Shown: positions 8,378 to 17,201 of the stretch, one piece after another
How the letters are laid out: each line of letters begins with the position of its first letter
Numbering within the stretch: the first letter of the stretch is position 1
Notes under the pieces: generated by a model
What the model saw: only the letters and a program-made list of their open reading frames with translations
The model's database searches: none
Told to the model about the DNA's origin: nothing
Position numbers and translations under genes: made by a program
Assembly: GCF_034043675.1 (NCBI RefSeq)
Contig: NZ_JAXCLA010000006.1
Coordinates: 186,001-250,000 of the forward strand
Origin: KK5 sp034043675
Lineage (GTDB): Bacteria; Pseudomonadota; Gammaproteobacteria; Burkholderiales; Burkholderiaceae_C
DNA length: 64,000 nucleotides
Reading direction: 5' to 3'

Positions 8378-10513
8378 ATGCCACGAATCTCCTTGCTCCG
8401 CCGCCTGATCCTCGCCACCGCCGTGGCGGTCCTTTCCACCCAGCCCGCATTCGCCGCGGACGATCCTTACCAGTGGCTGGAAGACATCGACGGCGCCCGT
8501 TCGATGGCCTGGGTGCAGCAGCACAACGAGGCCACGGCGAAGCGCCTGGAGGCGCGGCCTCAGTACGCGGGGCTCTACCGCGATGCGATGCAGGTGCTGA
8601 GTTCCGCCTCGCGCGTGCCGGAAGTCCAGCAGCACGGTCAGTGGCTCTACAACCTGTGGCAGGACGCCGAGCATCCGCGCGGCATCTACCGGCGAACGAG
8701 CCTGGCCGAGTTCAGCAAGCCGAACACCCACTGGGAGACGCTGCTGGACATCGACGCGTTGTCGCGGGAGGAAGGAACGGGTTTCGCGTTCGGCGGCGCC
8801 GTGTTCCGCGGCTCGGACGAACGCCGCGCGCTGATCCTGCTTGCGCCGGGCGGCGGCGATGCGGCGGAGGTGCGCGAGTTCGACGTCGAGAGCCGCAGCT
8901 TCGTGGCGGGCGGCTTCCGGCTGCCGTCGGCCAAGTCGCGCGTGAGCTGGCGGGATGACGATTCGCTGTTCGTCGCGACCGACTTCGGGCCCGATTCGCT
9001 GACGCGCTCGGGCTATCCGCGCCTCGTGAAGGTCTGGCGACGCGGCACGCCGCTCGCCGAAGCCGCGCCGCTGTACGAGGCGGGCGCCGACTCGGTGCAG
9101 GTCCATGTGCAGCGCGTCGACATGCATGGCGGCGGTGCTCCGCTGGATGTCATGGATGAAGGCGTGACCTTCTGGAACAGCCGGCACGCCTTGCTGGTAG
9201 ACGGCAAGCCGGTGCCGCTGGCGCTGCCGGCCACCGCCGCGATCAGCGGCGGCTACCAGGGCCGGCTGGTGCTGTGGCTGAAGGCGGACTGGACGGTCGC
9301 GGGCAAGACCTGGCCCTCGGGCGCGGTGCTGCTGGTGGACCCGGCGCAGTTGCAAGGGCAGCAAGGTGAAGCGCCACAGGCCGTCTTCCTGCCCGACGGG
9401 CACACCGTCGTCCAGGGCGTCGACGCCACCGGCCACGGCATCCTGCTGACCTCGCTGGACCAGGTGCGCGGCCGGCTGGATCGCTACAGCCGCGACGCGA
9501 AGGGCTGGCACCGCACGGCCATCCCCTTCCCGGACAACAGCGCCATCCGCGTACTCACCGTCGACGACGCCTCGGGCGACGCGATCGTGCAGCACGAATC
9601 CTTCCTGACGCCGCCGTCGCTGTGGCAGGTGTCGGCAGGGATCGGGACACAGGGCGGCCACCCGCGCAAGCTGAAGTCCCAGGCGGCCAGCTTCGACGGC
9701 TCGCGCTTCAAGGTGACGCAGTACTGGGCCAGTTCGGCGGACGGCACGCGCGTGCCCTACTTCGTCGTGGGCAGCAAACGGCTGAAGTTCGACGGCGCCA
9801 ACCCGGTGTGGATGTTCTCGTACGGCGGCTTCGAGGCCTCGCTGCTGCCCTCCTACTCGGGCTCCTACGAAGACATGCACGGCGCCTACGGCAAGCTGTG
9901 GCTGGAGCGTGGCGGCGTGTTCGTGCTGGCCAACATCCGCGGTGGCGGCGAGTTCGGGCCGGCCTGGCACACCTCGGCGCTGCGCGAGAACCATGTGAAG
10001 GCCTTCGAGGATTTCGAGGCGGTGGCCGCGGACCTGGCGCGGCGCCGCATCTCCTCGCCGCGGCACATCGGCATCGAGGGCCGCAGCAACGGCGGCCTGC
10101 TGGTCTCCGCCACGATGCTGCGCCGCCCGGAGCTGTACGGCGCCGTCGTCTGCGGCAATCCGCTGGTCGACATGCAGCGCTACAACAAGCTGCTGGCGGG
10201 CGCGAGCTGGGAGGCGGAGTACGGCAACCCCGACGTGCCCGAGGATTGGGCCTTCATCAGCCAGTACTCGCCCTACCAGCGCCTGCAGCCGGGCATGAAG
10301 CTGCCGCCGGTGATGTTCTATTCCACCACCCGCGACGACCGCGTCCACCCGGCTCACGCCCGCAAGATGGCCGCGAAGATGGAGGACGCAGGCTACGCGG
10401 TCGAGTACTTCGAAAACGTGGAAGGGGGCCACCACGGACCCGTGGTGACCGAACAGCTCGCCACGCGCATCGCGCGTACGTTCACTTTCCTGTGGGAGCG
10501 CGTCGGCCGCTGA
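8378..10513 (+). CDS. Prolyl oligopeptidase family serine peptidase (S9), secreted
   Basis: A 711-residue peptidase that cleaves short peptides, often after proline. Residues 1-26 form a signal peptide ending AFA, so the enzyme is periplasmic. The N-terminal half begins DDPYQWLEDIDG, the usual start of S9A enzymes, and forms the beta-propeller. The C-terminal alpha/beta hydrolase domain has the nucleophile Ser570 in GRSNGG, an Asp at 653/654 in TTRDDRVHP and a His at 685/686 in EGGHHGP. NIRGGGEFG is also typical. The last 32 bp overlap the convergent symporter gene, so no terminator separates them. Confidence 0.93.
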   Translation: MPRISLLRRLILATAVAVLSTQPAFAADDPYQWLEDIDGARSMAWVQQHNEATAKRLEARPQYAGLYRDAMQVLSSASRVPEVQQHGQWLYNLWQDAEHPRGIYRRTSLAEFSKPNTHWETLLDIDALSREEGTGFAFGGAVFRGSDERRALILLAPGGGDAAEVREFDVESRSFVAGGFRLPSAKSRVSWRDDDSLFVATDFGPDSLTRSGYPRLVKVWRRGTPLAEAAPLYEAGADSVQVHVQRVDMHGGGAPLDVMDEGVTFWNSRHALLVDGKPVPLALPATAAISGGYQGRLVLWLKADWTVAGKTWPSGAVLLVDPAQLQGQQGEAPQAVFLPDGHTVVQGVDATGHGILLTSLDQVRGRLDRYSRDAKGWHRTAIPFPDNSAIRVLTVDDASGDAIVQHESFLTPPSLWQVSAGIGTQGGHPRKLKSQAASFDGSRFKVTQYWASSADGTRVPYFVVGSKRLKFDGANPVWMFSYGGFEASLLPSYSGSYEDMHGAYGKLWLERGGVFVLANIRGGGEFGPAWHTSALRENHVKAFEDFEAVAADLARRRISSPRHIGIEGRSNGGLLVSATMLRRPELYGAVVCGNPLVDMQRYNKLLAGASWEAEYGNPDVPEDWAFISQYSPYQRLQPGMKLPPVMFYSTTRDDRVHPAHARKMAAKMEDAGYAVEYFENVEGGHHGPVVTEQLATRIARTFTFLWERVGR

Positions 10514-11981
10514 GGAAGGGCTGCACCACCAGCGCCACGACGATGTTCACCGCCAGCGCCAGGATGCCGGTGTAGACGGTGAACTTGTCGCCGCCGATCA
10601 GCAGCGAGTGCACCGGCTTCACACCGTCGGCGAAAGCCGTCCAGGTGCCGAAGACGATGCCGGCCAGCCAGCCCAGCAGCAGCGCCGGCGCCTGCAGGCG
10701 CTTCCAGAACAGGCCGAACACCAGGGCCGGGAAGGTCTGCAGGATCCACACGCCGCCCAACAGCTGCAGGTCCAGCGCGAACTTGGTCGGCATGAACAGG
10801 ATGCACAGCAGCGCGCCGACCTTGACGACCAGCGAGGCGTACTTGGCCACCTTCTCTTCCTGCGCCGGCGTCACCTTGTCGTTGACGTAGGGCTTCCAGA
10901 AGTTGCGGGTGAACAGGTTGGCCGCGCCGATGGACATCACGGCGGCCGGCACCAGCGCGCCGATCGCCACGGCCGAGAACGCGAAGCCGGCGAACCACGA
11001 GGGAAACAGCGCGTTGAACAGCGCCGGCACCACGTCGTTGTTGCTCTTCACCGCGATCTTGGCGGCGTAGGCCATGTAGCCCAGCAGCGCGATCAGGCCC
11101 AGCAGCACCGTGTAGGCGGGCAGGAAGATCGCGTTCTTGCGGATCGTGTTGGCGTCCTTGGCGGCGAAGATGCCGGTCAGCGTGTGCGGGTACATGAAGG
11201 CCGCCATCGCCGAGCCCAGAGCCAAGGTGGCGAACGGCAGCATCTGGCCGGGCTGCAGTGTGAGCCCCGTAGCGCCACCCTTCAATGCAAAGGCTTCGCG
11301 GGCCGAGGTGAACACGTTCGCGTAGCCACCCACCTTCATCGGCACGATGACGACGGCCACCAGCACGACGATGTAGATCATCACGTCCTTGACGAAGGCG
11401 ATCAGCGCCGGCGCGCGCAGGCCCGCGGCGTAGGTGTACAGCGCCAGAATCACGAAGGCGGCGGCCAGCGGGAATTCGCCGGTGAGGCCCAGCGCCTTGA
11501 TGACGACCTCCATGCCCACGAGCTGCAGCGCGATGTAGGGCATGGTCGCGACGATGCCGGTCAGCGCCACGGCCGATTCGAGCGCGCGCGAGCCGTAGCG
11601 GCCGAGCACGACGTCGGCCGCGGTCACGTGGCCATGCTTCTTCGCCTCGCCCCACAGCCGGGGCATGATCATGAACACGATCGGGTAGACGAGGATCGTG
11701 TACGGCAGCGCGAAGAAGCCGTAGGCGCCCACGGCATAGACCAGCGCCGGCACGGCGATCACGGTGTAGGCGGTGTAGAAGTCGCCGCCGACCAGGAACC
11801 AGGTGATCCAGGTGCCGAAGTTGCGGCCGCCCAGGCCCCATTCGTCCAGGTGGGCGCCCTTGTGCGATCCGCCGCGCTGCCACTTCGAGGCCAGGAAGCC
11901 GATCACCGTGACCAGCGCGAAGAAGAAGATGAAGACCCAGAGCGCGGTCCAGTTGACTTCGGGTGTTGTTGTCGTTTCCAT
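10482..11981 (-). CDS. Sodium:solute symporter, MctP-like monocarboxylate transporter
   Basis: A 499-residue protein of the sodium/solute symporter family (SSS) with about 13 membrane helices. The N terminus WVFIFFFALVTVIGFLASKW followed by LDEWGLGGRNFGTWITWFLV matches MctP-type monocarboxylate permeases, which import lactate, pyruvate, propionate and related acids. The GGRNFG motif and the GDFYTAYT segment in helix 2 are characteristic. A DUF3311 gene starts 5 bp upstream in the same direction, the standard partner of this transporter subclass. Its 3' end overlaps the convergent peptidase gene. Substrate within the monocarboxylates is not readable. Confidence 0.9.
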   Translation of the reverse strand: METTTTPEVNWTALWVFIFFFALVTVIGFLASKWQRGGSHKGAHLDEWGLGGRNFGTWITWFLVGGDFYTAYTVIAVPALVYAVGAYGFFALPYTILVYPIVFMIMPRLWGEAKKHGHVTAADVVLGRYGSRALESAVALTGIVATMPYIALQLVGMEVVIKALGLTGEFPLAAAFVILALYTYAAGLRAPALIAFVKDVMIYIVVLVAVVIVPMKVGGYANVFTSAREAFALKGGATGLTLQPGQMLPFATLALGSAMAAFMYPHTLTGIFAAKDANTIRKNAIFLPAYTVLLGLIALLGYMAYAAKIAVKSNNDVVPALFNALFPSWFAGFAFSAVAIGALVPAAVMSIGAANLFTRNFWKPYVNDKVTPAQEEKVAKYASLVVKVGALLCILFMPTKFALDLQLLGGVWILQTFPALVFGLFWKRLQAPALLLGWLAGIVFGTWTAFADGVKPVHSLLIGGDKFTVYTGILALAVNIVVALVVQPFLSGRRAPTGK

Positions 11982-11986
11982 GATGC

Positions 11987-12169
11987 TCAGTCCTCCAGGG
12001 TCTCGTGCTTCTCGTTGCGGTACACGAGCCAGATCAGGACCGAGGTGATGGGCACCCAGGCAAACATGTACCAGTAGAAGAACGGGAAGCCGGCGATCTC
12101 GGGGGTTTCCGAGTTGAACAGCGGAACCGCCAGCAGGCCGATGAACGGCAGCAGCAGGAGCAAGCGCAT
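11987..12169 (-). CDS. DUF3311 small membrane subunit paired with symporter
   Basis: A 60-residue protein with two membrane helices (LLLLLPFIGLLAVPLF and PFFYWYMFAWVPITSVLIW), matching DUF3311. In Proteobacteria DUF3311 proteins are encoded just before SSS monocarboxylate symporters and are thought to be small accessory subunits. Here its stop is 5 bp before the symporter start, so the two are cotranscribed. The C terminus VYRNEKHETLED is cytoplasmic. Confidence 0.88.
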   Translation of the reverse strand: MRLLLLLPFIGLLAVPLFNSETPEIAGFPFFYWYMFAWVPITSVLIWLVYRNEKHETLED

Positions 12170-12209
12170 GGTGGGTGACCTCTTCGGAGGATGAACTATT
12201 GAAATACTT

Positions 12210-13271
12210 CTAGCGCGGACTCAGCAGCTTGCCGTTGAAAAGGACCTGCACGGTGCGGAACAACAGCACTGCGATCACGATGCTCAGGAACAGCAGCAGG
12301 CCCGCCGCGAAGACGGTCACCGGCAGGTACTGGACGTGTTCCGCATAGCGCAGGGCGGCATTGCCCAGCGCCGCGAGCGGAAAACTCACAGCCCACCATC
12401 CGGCCGCGAAGGGAATGCCACGCCTGAACACCTTGAAGACGAGCGCGAAGAAGATGAACACGCCGAAGTAGAACAGCATCGCGGCAAACGTGTCGACGCG
12501 CTGGAAGAAAGCCGTATACGCCAGAAAGCCTACTTCGAACGGCGCGGTCAGGATCATCAGCGAGGGCACCATCTCGTTGGCCAGCTTCTCGTGGTGATGG
12601 ATCAGGCGCGACATGATCATCGTGAAGAAAACCAGCGCCACCATCGTGCCCACGGCCATCGCGAACAGGTTGATCTCCCGCGCCCAGGCCATCGGAAGCG
12701 ATCCGCCGGCCACCGTGATGTCCAGCGTCGCCACGCCCGGGATCAGCCAGGCCGGCAGCGCGTGCCCCGCATCCACCTTGCCGCGCAGCAGCCGGCTCAC
12801 CAGGGTGAACGCCAGCGCCACCGTCATCGCCACGCCCAGGCACCACATCGCTTGCGACAGGGCGGCGCTCACCGGCGCCACGACCGAGGACATCAGCAGC
12901 ACTGCGATGTTCACCGTGCCGAAGAAGTTGCCCGCGATCGGATGGCGGAACTCGTTGTGCACCGCCTGCGGATGCAGAAAGGCCTTGGCCGCGTACGCGA
13001 TGCACAGCAGCACGAACAGGGCCACGGCGAGGCTGCCGATCACCACGTCGAACAGCGGGCTGGCGCCGAACTGGTGGCTGGCCTGGCGCCACGCCAGGCT
13101 CAGGCCCGAGACGCCCATGACGGCGGCGAACAGATTGATCGGCAGATGCTGGATCGATGCCGGGCCGCAGGCTTGCTGGGCCGGGGCGGCGCTTGCGCTG
13201 GTATTGATGATGATTCCTTCGGACGGATGTGGGCGACGGACAGGCTCAGCGCGATCGGCGCCTTCTGCCAC
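12210..13271 (-). CDS. SLAC1 family anion channel protein
   Basis: A TehA/SLAC1-like membrane protein of up to 353 residues with about ten helices; the family region starts at LPINLFAAVMGVSGLSLAWR. It is a paralogue of the gene at 3019-3993. The written start is a GTG at 13271 with no convincing ribosome site. A good GAAGGA lies about 60 bp further in, but is followed by ATC codons rather than ATG or GTG, so the true start is uncertain. It lies between a TetR gene and the DUF3311-symporter pair, all in one direction with gaps of 92 and 40 bp, so the channel and the symporter may be coregulated. Confidence 0.8.
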   Translation of the reverse strand: MAEGADRAEPVRRPHPSEGIIINTSASAAPAQQACGPASIQHLPINLFAAVMGVSGLSLAWRQASHQFGASPLFDVVIGSLAVALFVLLCIAYAAKAFLHPQAVHNEFRHPIAGNFFGTVNIAVLLMSSVVAPVSAALSQAMWCLGVAMTVALAFTLVSRLLRGKVDAGHALPAWLIPGVATLDITVAGGSLPMAWAREINLFAMAVGTMVALVFFTMIMSRLIHHHEKLANEMVPSLMILTAPFEVGFLAYTAFFQRVDTFAAMLFYFGVFIFFALVFKVFRRGIPFAAGWWAVSFPLAALGNAALRYAEHVQYLPVTVFAAGLLLFLSIVIAVLLFRTVQVLFNGKLLSPR

Positions 13272-13363
13272 ACGAAGGAGACTAGTTGCGGGGAGGAGCG
13301 CTCACAACGAGCGCATGAGCGCGGGAACGGCCAAGATGGGCGTGTCCTGGGCCAACGCCTGTT

Positions 13364-13972
13364 TCAGCTCGCCTTTGCGCGGGCCGGGGCCGGCTCTTTG
13401 ATCATCTTCACCAGCCGCTCCAGCGGCTTCAGCGCCTCGGCCGGTGAATCGAACTGCGCGTGCAGGATGGCACCGTCCACGGCCAGCGCCAGCGCCTTGG
13501 CATCGGCCCAGCGCGAGCGCGCCGCGGGCAGCAGCGTCTCGATCGCCTCGGTCATGTCGTGCTTGTGGTTGCGGGTGATCTCGACCACTTCGGGGATCGC
13601 CTGGCCCACCTCGCCCACGCTGTTCAGGAAGGCGCAGCCGCGGTAGCCCGGGTCGGAGAACCATTCATTGAGCGCCGGCACCAGCGCGGCCACGCCCTTG
13701 CTGCGATGGCCGCCGTGGCGCTCCAGTGCGCCCTTGAACCAGGTCATCCAGCGCTCGTGCCGGTAGTCGAGAAACTCGATGATCAGCTTGTTCTTGCTCG
13801 GGAAGTGCCGGTAGAAGGTGACCTTCGTGACGCCCGCTTCCGCGATGACCCGGTCGATGCCGGTGGCGCGAATCCCTTCGCAATAAAACAGGTCGTGCGC
13901 CGTGAGAAGAATGCGCTCCCGCGGCGATTTGCCGGCGAGATCCACGGGTTCGGAGAATGCCATGCGGGCCAT
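13364..13972 (-). CDS. TetR/AcrR family transcriptional regulator
   Basis: A 202-residue repressor. The N-terminal helix-turn-helix is complete (RERILLTAHDLFYCEGIRAT, then IDRVIAEAGVTKVTFYRHFP), and the remaining residues form the effector-binding helical domain. It is divergent from a chemoreceptor gene and upstream of the SLAC1 gene in the same direction. The 56-bp divergent region holds a perfect inverted repeat at 14009-14028 that is a candidate operator. The ligand is unknown. An ATG three codons in is an equally possible start. Confidence 0.92.
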   Translation of the reverse strand: MARMAFSEPVDLAGKSPRERILLTAHDLFYCEGIRATGIDRVIAEAGVTKVTFYRHFPSKNKLIIEFLDYRHERWMTWFKGALERHGGHRSKGVAALVPALNEWFSDPGYRGCAFLNSVGEVGQAIPEVVEITRNHKHDMTEAIETLLPAARSRWADAKALALAVDGAILHAQFDSPAEALKPLERLVKMIKEPAPARAKAS

Positions 13973-14008
13973 TCTAGGCAGCCGCGGGAACCGCCTTTGC
14001 CTTAGACT

Positions 14009-14028
14009 GGTTCGAGGGAGATCGAACC
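14009..14028 (+). promoter_or_regulatory. 20-bp perfect inverted repeat at the chemoreceptor start
   Basis: GGTTCGA, six bases (GGGAGA), then TCGAACC, ending on the base just before the chemoreceptor ATG. The purine-rich loop is the ribosome site. It may be a TetR operator, or an RNA hairpin displaying the ribosome site in its loop. Confidence 0.6.
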
Positions 14029-15570
14029 ATGAACATGCCCCATAACGGCAGATTGGTTTCAGCGGAGCAGATTCCGCCGGGAGGCCGCGCTTTGCGGGTC
14101 TCGTCGACGTGGTCCTTCGGCAGGAAACTCGCGCTCGGCTTCGGCCTCAGTTTCCTCGTCCTGATGCTGGTCGGCGGCCTGTCCTACCGCGGCGTCCAGA
14201 GCCTGGCTCGCACGAGTTACCAGGTCGCGCACACCCACGAAGTGCTGGATCGCGTCAATGGCCTGCTCAGCGCCATGAAGGACGCGGAGACCGGTCAGCG
14301 CGGCTACCTGCTCTCCGGCAACGAGGCCTATCTCGAACCCTATCTCGCGGCACGCGCCGCCGCGCCCCAGTTGCTGGCCGAATTGCGCGCACTCGTCGCC
14401 GACAGCGCGGACCAGCAGCAGCGAGTCGCCGAAGCCGGCGGCCGCGTCGACGCGATCATGAAACTGCACGGCGAGCGCATCGACATGCGCCGCCAATCGG
14501 GCCTGGAGGCGACGCTGCGCGCCGTCCAGACCGGCGAAGGCAAGCGCCAGATGGATGGCCTGCGCCGCCTGCTGGGCGACATGAACAACACCGAGCGGGA
14601 CCTGCTGCGGGAACGCGCGGCAGAGGTGGAATCTGCGTCGAGCGACGTCCGCACGGCGATAGCCGTCGGCACCGTGCTGGGCCTGCTGCTGGTCGTGGCG
14701 GCCGGCGCCTTCCTCGCGCGCCTGCTCCACGCGCGCATCGGCTTTGCCGTCGGCGAGGTCCAGCGATCGACGAACGAGCTGCAGGCCACCTCGGTCCAGC
14801 AGGCGGCCAACGCGCGGGAAACCAGCACGTCGATGACGCAGATCACGACGACGCTGTCGGAGATGACCCGCAGCTCGCGCGAGATTGCCGCGAGCGCCCA
14901 ACGCGTGGTCGGCATTGCGGGCCAGACCGCCAAGGAGGCCCGCGCGGGGGACGAACTGCTGCAGGCCGCCCACGCTTCCATCGCGACGATGCGCGAGCAG
15001 GCCAAGATCGTCGGCGACCGCATGCAGGAACTCGGCGGCCGGTCCAGGCAGGTCGACCTCATCCTCGATCTCGTCTCCGAACTGGCGGACCAGACGAACA
15101 TCCTCGCCATCAACGCGTCGATCGAGGCTGTGAGCGCAGGAGAAGCCGGGGCGCGCTTCGGCACGGTCGCCGACGAGATCCGCAGGCTCGCCGACCGCAT
15201 GACGATCTCCGCCAAGGAGATCCGCACGCAGATCGCCGATGTGCGCGCCACGGTCGAGGACACGAAGCGCTCGACGCAAGCCGGGGCCGATGCCGTCGAA
15301 GCCGGTGTGAGCCGTTTCACCGCCGTCGCCGCCTCCTTCGCCGACATCGGCGCGATGGTCGTCAAGACCAACGACGCGGCCCACGAGATCGAACTGGCCA
15401 CCCAGCAGCAGGCCACCGCCGTCGAACAGCTCGGTGGAGCCCTCGCCCACACCGCGCAGGCGGCCCAGGAAACGGAAGTGAGTTCCGCGCAGACCTCGCA
15501 GACCGCCCTGCGCCTGGCCGAGATGTCGCGCGGGCTGATGCAGTTGATCCGGCCGCGGGCGGCTCAGTAA
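14029..15570 (+). CDS. Methyl-accepting chemotaxis protein with CHASE3-like sensor
   Basis: A 513-residue chemoreceptor. Membrane helix 1 is at about 31-53 (LALGFGLSFLVLMLVGGLSY), the periplasmic CHASE3-like domain spans ~55-205 (typical DAETGQRGYLLSGNEAYLEP), and membrane helix 2 lies at ~209-233. The cytoplasmic signalling domain follows without an obvious HAMP segment. The hairpin tip reads QTNILAINASIEAVSAGEAG then ARFGTVADEIRRLAD, noticeably diverged from the usual EAARAGEQGRGFAVVA sequence, so coupling to a non-canonical CheW/CheA array is possible. No CheR, CheB or CheW pentapeptide is seen at the C terminus. Divergent from the TetR gene. Confidence 0.9.
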   Translation: MNMPHNGRLVSAEQIPPGGRALRVSSTWSFGRKLALGFGLSFLVLMLVGGLSYRGVQSLARTSYQVAHTHEVLDRVNGLLSAMKDAETGQRGYLLSGNEAYLEPYLAARAAAPQLLAELRALVADSADQQQRVAEAGGRVDAIMKLHGERIDMRRQSGLEATLRAVQTGEGKRQMDGLRRLLGDMNNTERDLLRERAAEVESASSDVRTAIAVGTVLGLLLVVAAGAFLARLLHARIGFAVGEVQRSTNELQATSVQQAANARETSTSMTQITTTLSEMTRSSREIAASAQRVVGIAGQTAKEARAGDELLQAAHASIATMREQAKIVGDRMQELGGRSRQVDLILDLVSELADQTNILAINASIEAVSAGEAGARFGTVADEIRRLADRMTISAKEIRTQIADVRATVEDTKRSTQAGADAVEAGVSRFTAVAASFADIGAMVVKTNDAAHEIELATQQQATAVEQLGGALAHTAQAAQETEVSSAQTSQTALRLAEMSRGLMQLIRPRAAQ

Positions 15571-15729
15571 CGAGAAGGCCGCTCCACCGCGCCGTGCGCC
15601 CGCGGCCAAGGCGATCGATCTCCGGCCATTGTTCGTTCGACGCGGGCCAGCCAGGGCTAACAGGCCCCACAGCGGGGCGCTGCGTGCCTAGCATCCGGTC
15701 GATGCCTCGCATCATCGTCAGGACGCCCC

Positions 15730-16032
15730 ATGAACAGCCACATGACCATCAGCCTGCATCCGCAGACCTGCCAGCTCCACTTCGTCGACCCGGAGCTGTA
15801 CCGAGCCAATCTGGAACGCGCCGTGCGCGGCCTCTATCACCCGATGGGCGTGACCGTGTCGGTGCGGATCATGCCGATGGAGGCGCTGCCGGACGAGGAC
15901 TACTCGGAGGACTGGGCGGTCTACCTGATCGCGCTGCCCGGCATGGGCGAGGCGGAAGCGCGCGCGATACGCCGCATCGCCGGCAAGGTGTTCGGTGGCA
16001 TGCTCAAGGCCCAAGCGCCACAACTGCATTGA
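15730..16032 (+). CDS. Hypothetical protein, 100 residues
   Basis: Not recognised. The sequence is acidic in the middle (EALPDEDYSEDWAVYLIALP), soluble, and shows no signal peptide or membrane helix. ATG at 15730 is preceded by a weak ribosome site. It lies 19 bp upstream of the GlxA-type regulator in the same direction and may be cotranscribed with it. GC-rich third positions are consistent with a real gene. Confidence 0.55.
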   Translation: MNSHMTISLHPQTCQLHFVDPELYRANLERAVRGLYHPMGVTVSVRIMPMEALPDEDYSEDWAVYLIALPGMGEAEARAIRRIAGKVFGGMLKAQAPQLH

Positions 16033-16051
16033 AGGGGTGGGAAGGGTGACG

Positions 16052-17068
16052 ATGAAACTTGCGCTCGTGGTCTTCGATGGCGTCCAGTCGCTGGACGTCG
16101 CCGGCCCGCTCGATGTGTTCTCGGAAGCGAACGCCGTGCTGCCGCCCGACCAGCAATACGAGCTGACGCTGGTGGGCCTGCGCCCCGGGCCGGTCCGCTG
16201 CGCCAACGGCATGGAGCTCAATGTGTCCGTCGACTATCGCAGTTATGCCGGGCAGGCCGACCTGCTGCTGGTGGCCGGCGGGCCGCGCCTGCCCGAGCAG
16301 CCCGCGCCCGAGCGGGACTTCCTGGACTGGCTCGCGCGCCAGGCCGCCGGCGCGAAGCGCTTCGGCTCGGTCTGCAACGGCGCCTTCCTGCTGGCCCACG
16401 CAGGCCTGCTCGACGGCCATGAGGCCACGACACACTGGAACGACGCCCCGCGCCTGTGCGAGCAGTTCCCGCGCGCCCGCGTGCGACCCGACAAGATCTA
16501 TGTGCGCGATGGCCGGCTGTTCACCTCCGCCGGCGTGACCGCGGGCATCGACCTGTGCCTGGCCCTTCTAGCCGAGGACTGGGGCCACGAGATGGCGCTG
16601 CACGTCGCCAAGCGGCTGATCGTCTACATCCGCCGCGACGGCGGGCAGTCGCAGTACAGCCCGTATCTCGCCGTCGGCCCGAAGGAAGACACGATGGTCG
16701 CCAAGGTGATGCGCTACGTGACCGAGCACATCAGCGAGACGCTTTCGATCGAGCAGATCGCCGATGCGGTGGGCGTCAGCCGCCGGACCTTCTCGCGCGT
16801 GTTCGCCAAGGAGGCGACCGTCACGCCGTCGGTGTTCGTCGAGCAGGTGCGGGTCGACTTCGCCCGCAAGCTGCTGGAGCAGACCGACCTGCCGCTGAAG
16901 ACCGTCGCCTTCCGCAGCGGCTTCCACAGCGCCGCCCACATGCGCATGATCTTTCTGCGCCGGCTGGAGAGCACACCGCGCCAGTACCGCGAACGCTTTC
17001 GCGCGAGCGACGAGGCGGCTGGCGATCGGCAAGCCGCGTTGGCGTCGAGCGCCCATGCTGCTCACTGA
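16052..17068 (+). CDS. GlxA family regulator: DJ-1/PfpI-like domain plus AraC DNA-binding domain
   Basis: A 338-residue transcriptional regulator. Residues 1-~185 form a DJ-1/PfpI (class I glutamine amidotransferase-like) domain, starting MKLALVVFDGVQSLDVAGPL and containing the nucleophile-elbow motif SVCNGAFLLAHAG with Cys108. Residues ~225-325 form two helix-turn-helix units of the AraC type (LSIEQIADAVGVSRRTFSRV and PLKTVAFRSGFHSAAHMRMI). This architecture regulates quaternary amine and amino-acid catabolism in characterised relatives, but the target here is unknown. The ATG at 16052 begins exactly at the domain; the frame extends upstream without homology. Confidence 0.93.
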   Translation: MKLALVVFDGVQSLDVAGPLDVFSEANAVLPPDQQYELTLVGLRPGPVRCANGMELNVSVDYRSYAGQADLLLVAGGPRLPEQPAPERDFLDWLARQAAGAKRFGSVCNGAFLLAHAGLLDGHEATTHWNDAPRLCEQFPRARVRPDKIYVRDGRLFTSAGVTAGIDLCLALLAEDWGHEMALHVAKRLIVYIRRDGGQSQYSPYLAVGPKEDTMVAKVMRYVTEHISETLSIEQIADAVGVSRRTFSRVFAKEATVTPSVFVEQVRVDFARKLLEQTDLPLKTVAFRSGFHSAAHMRMIFLRRLESTPRQYRERFRASDEAAGDRQAALASSAHAAH

Positions 17069-17201
17069 ATGAGGCCGGGGCGCAACTTGAGAAATCGGGG
17101 AATTGTCGCCTCTTGACGTTCGAGGATGAGGTGGCCGCGCCATGAGCGCGGCCCCTCTGCACCGCGTGGCTAGTATTGCTCGACGGTAAAGAGGGACCTC
17201 A

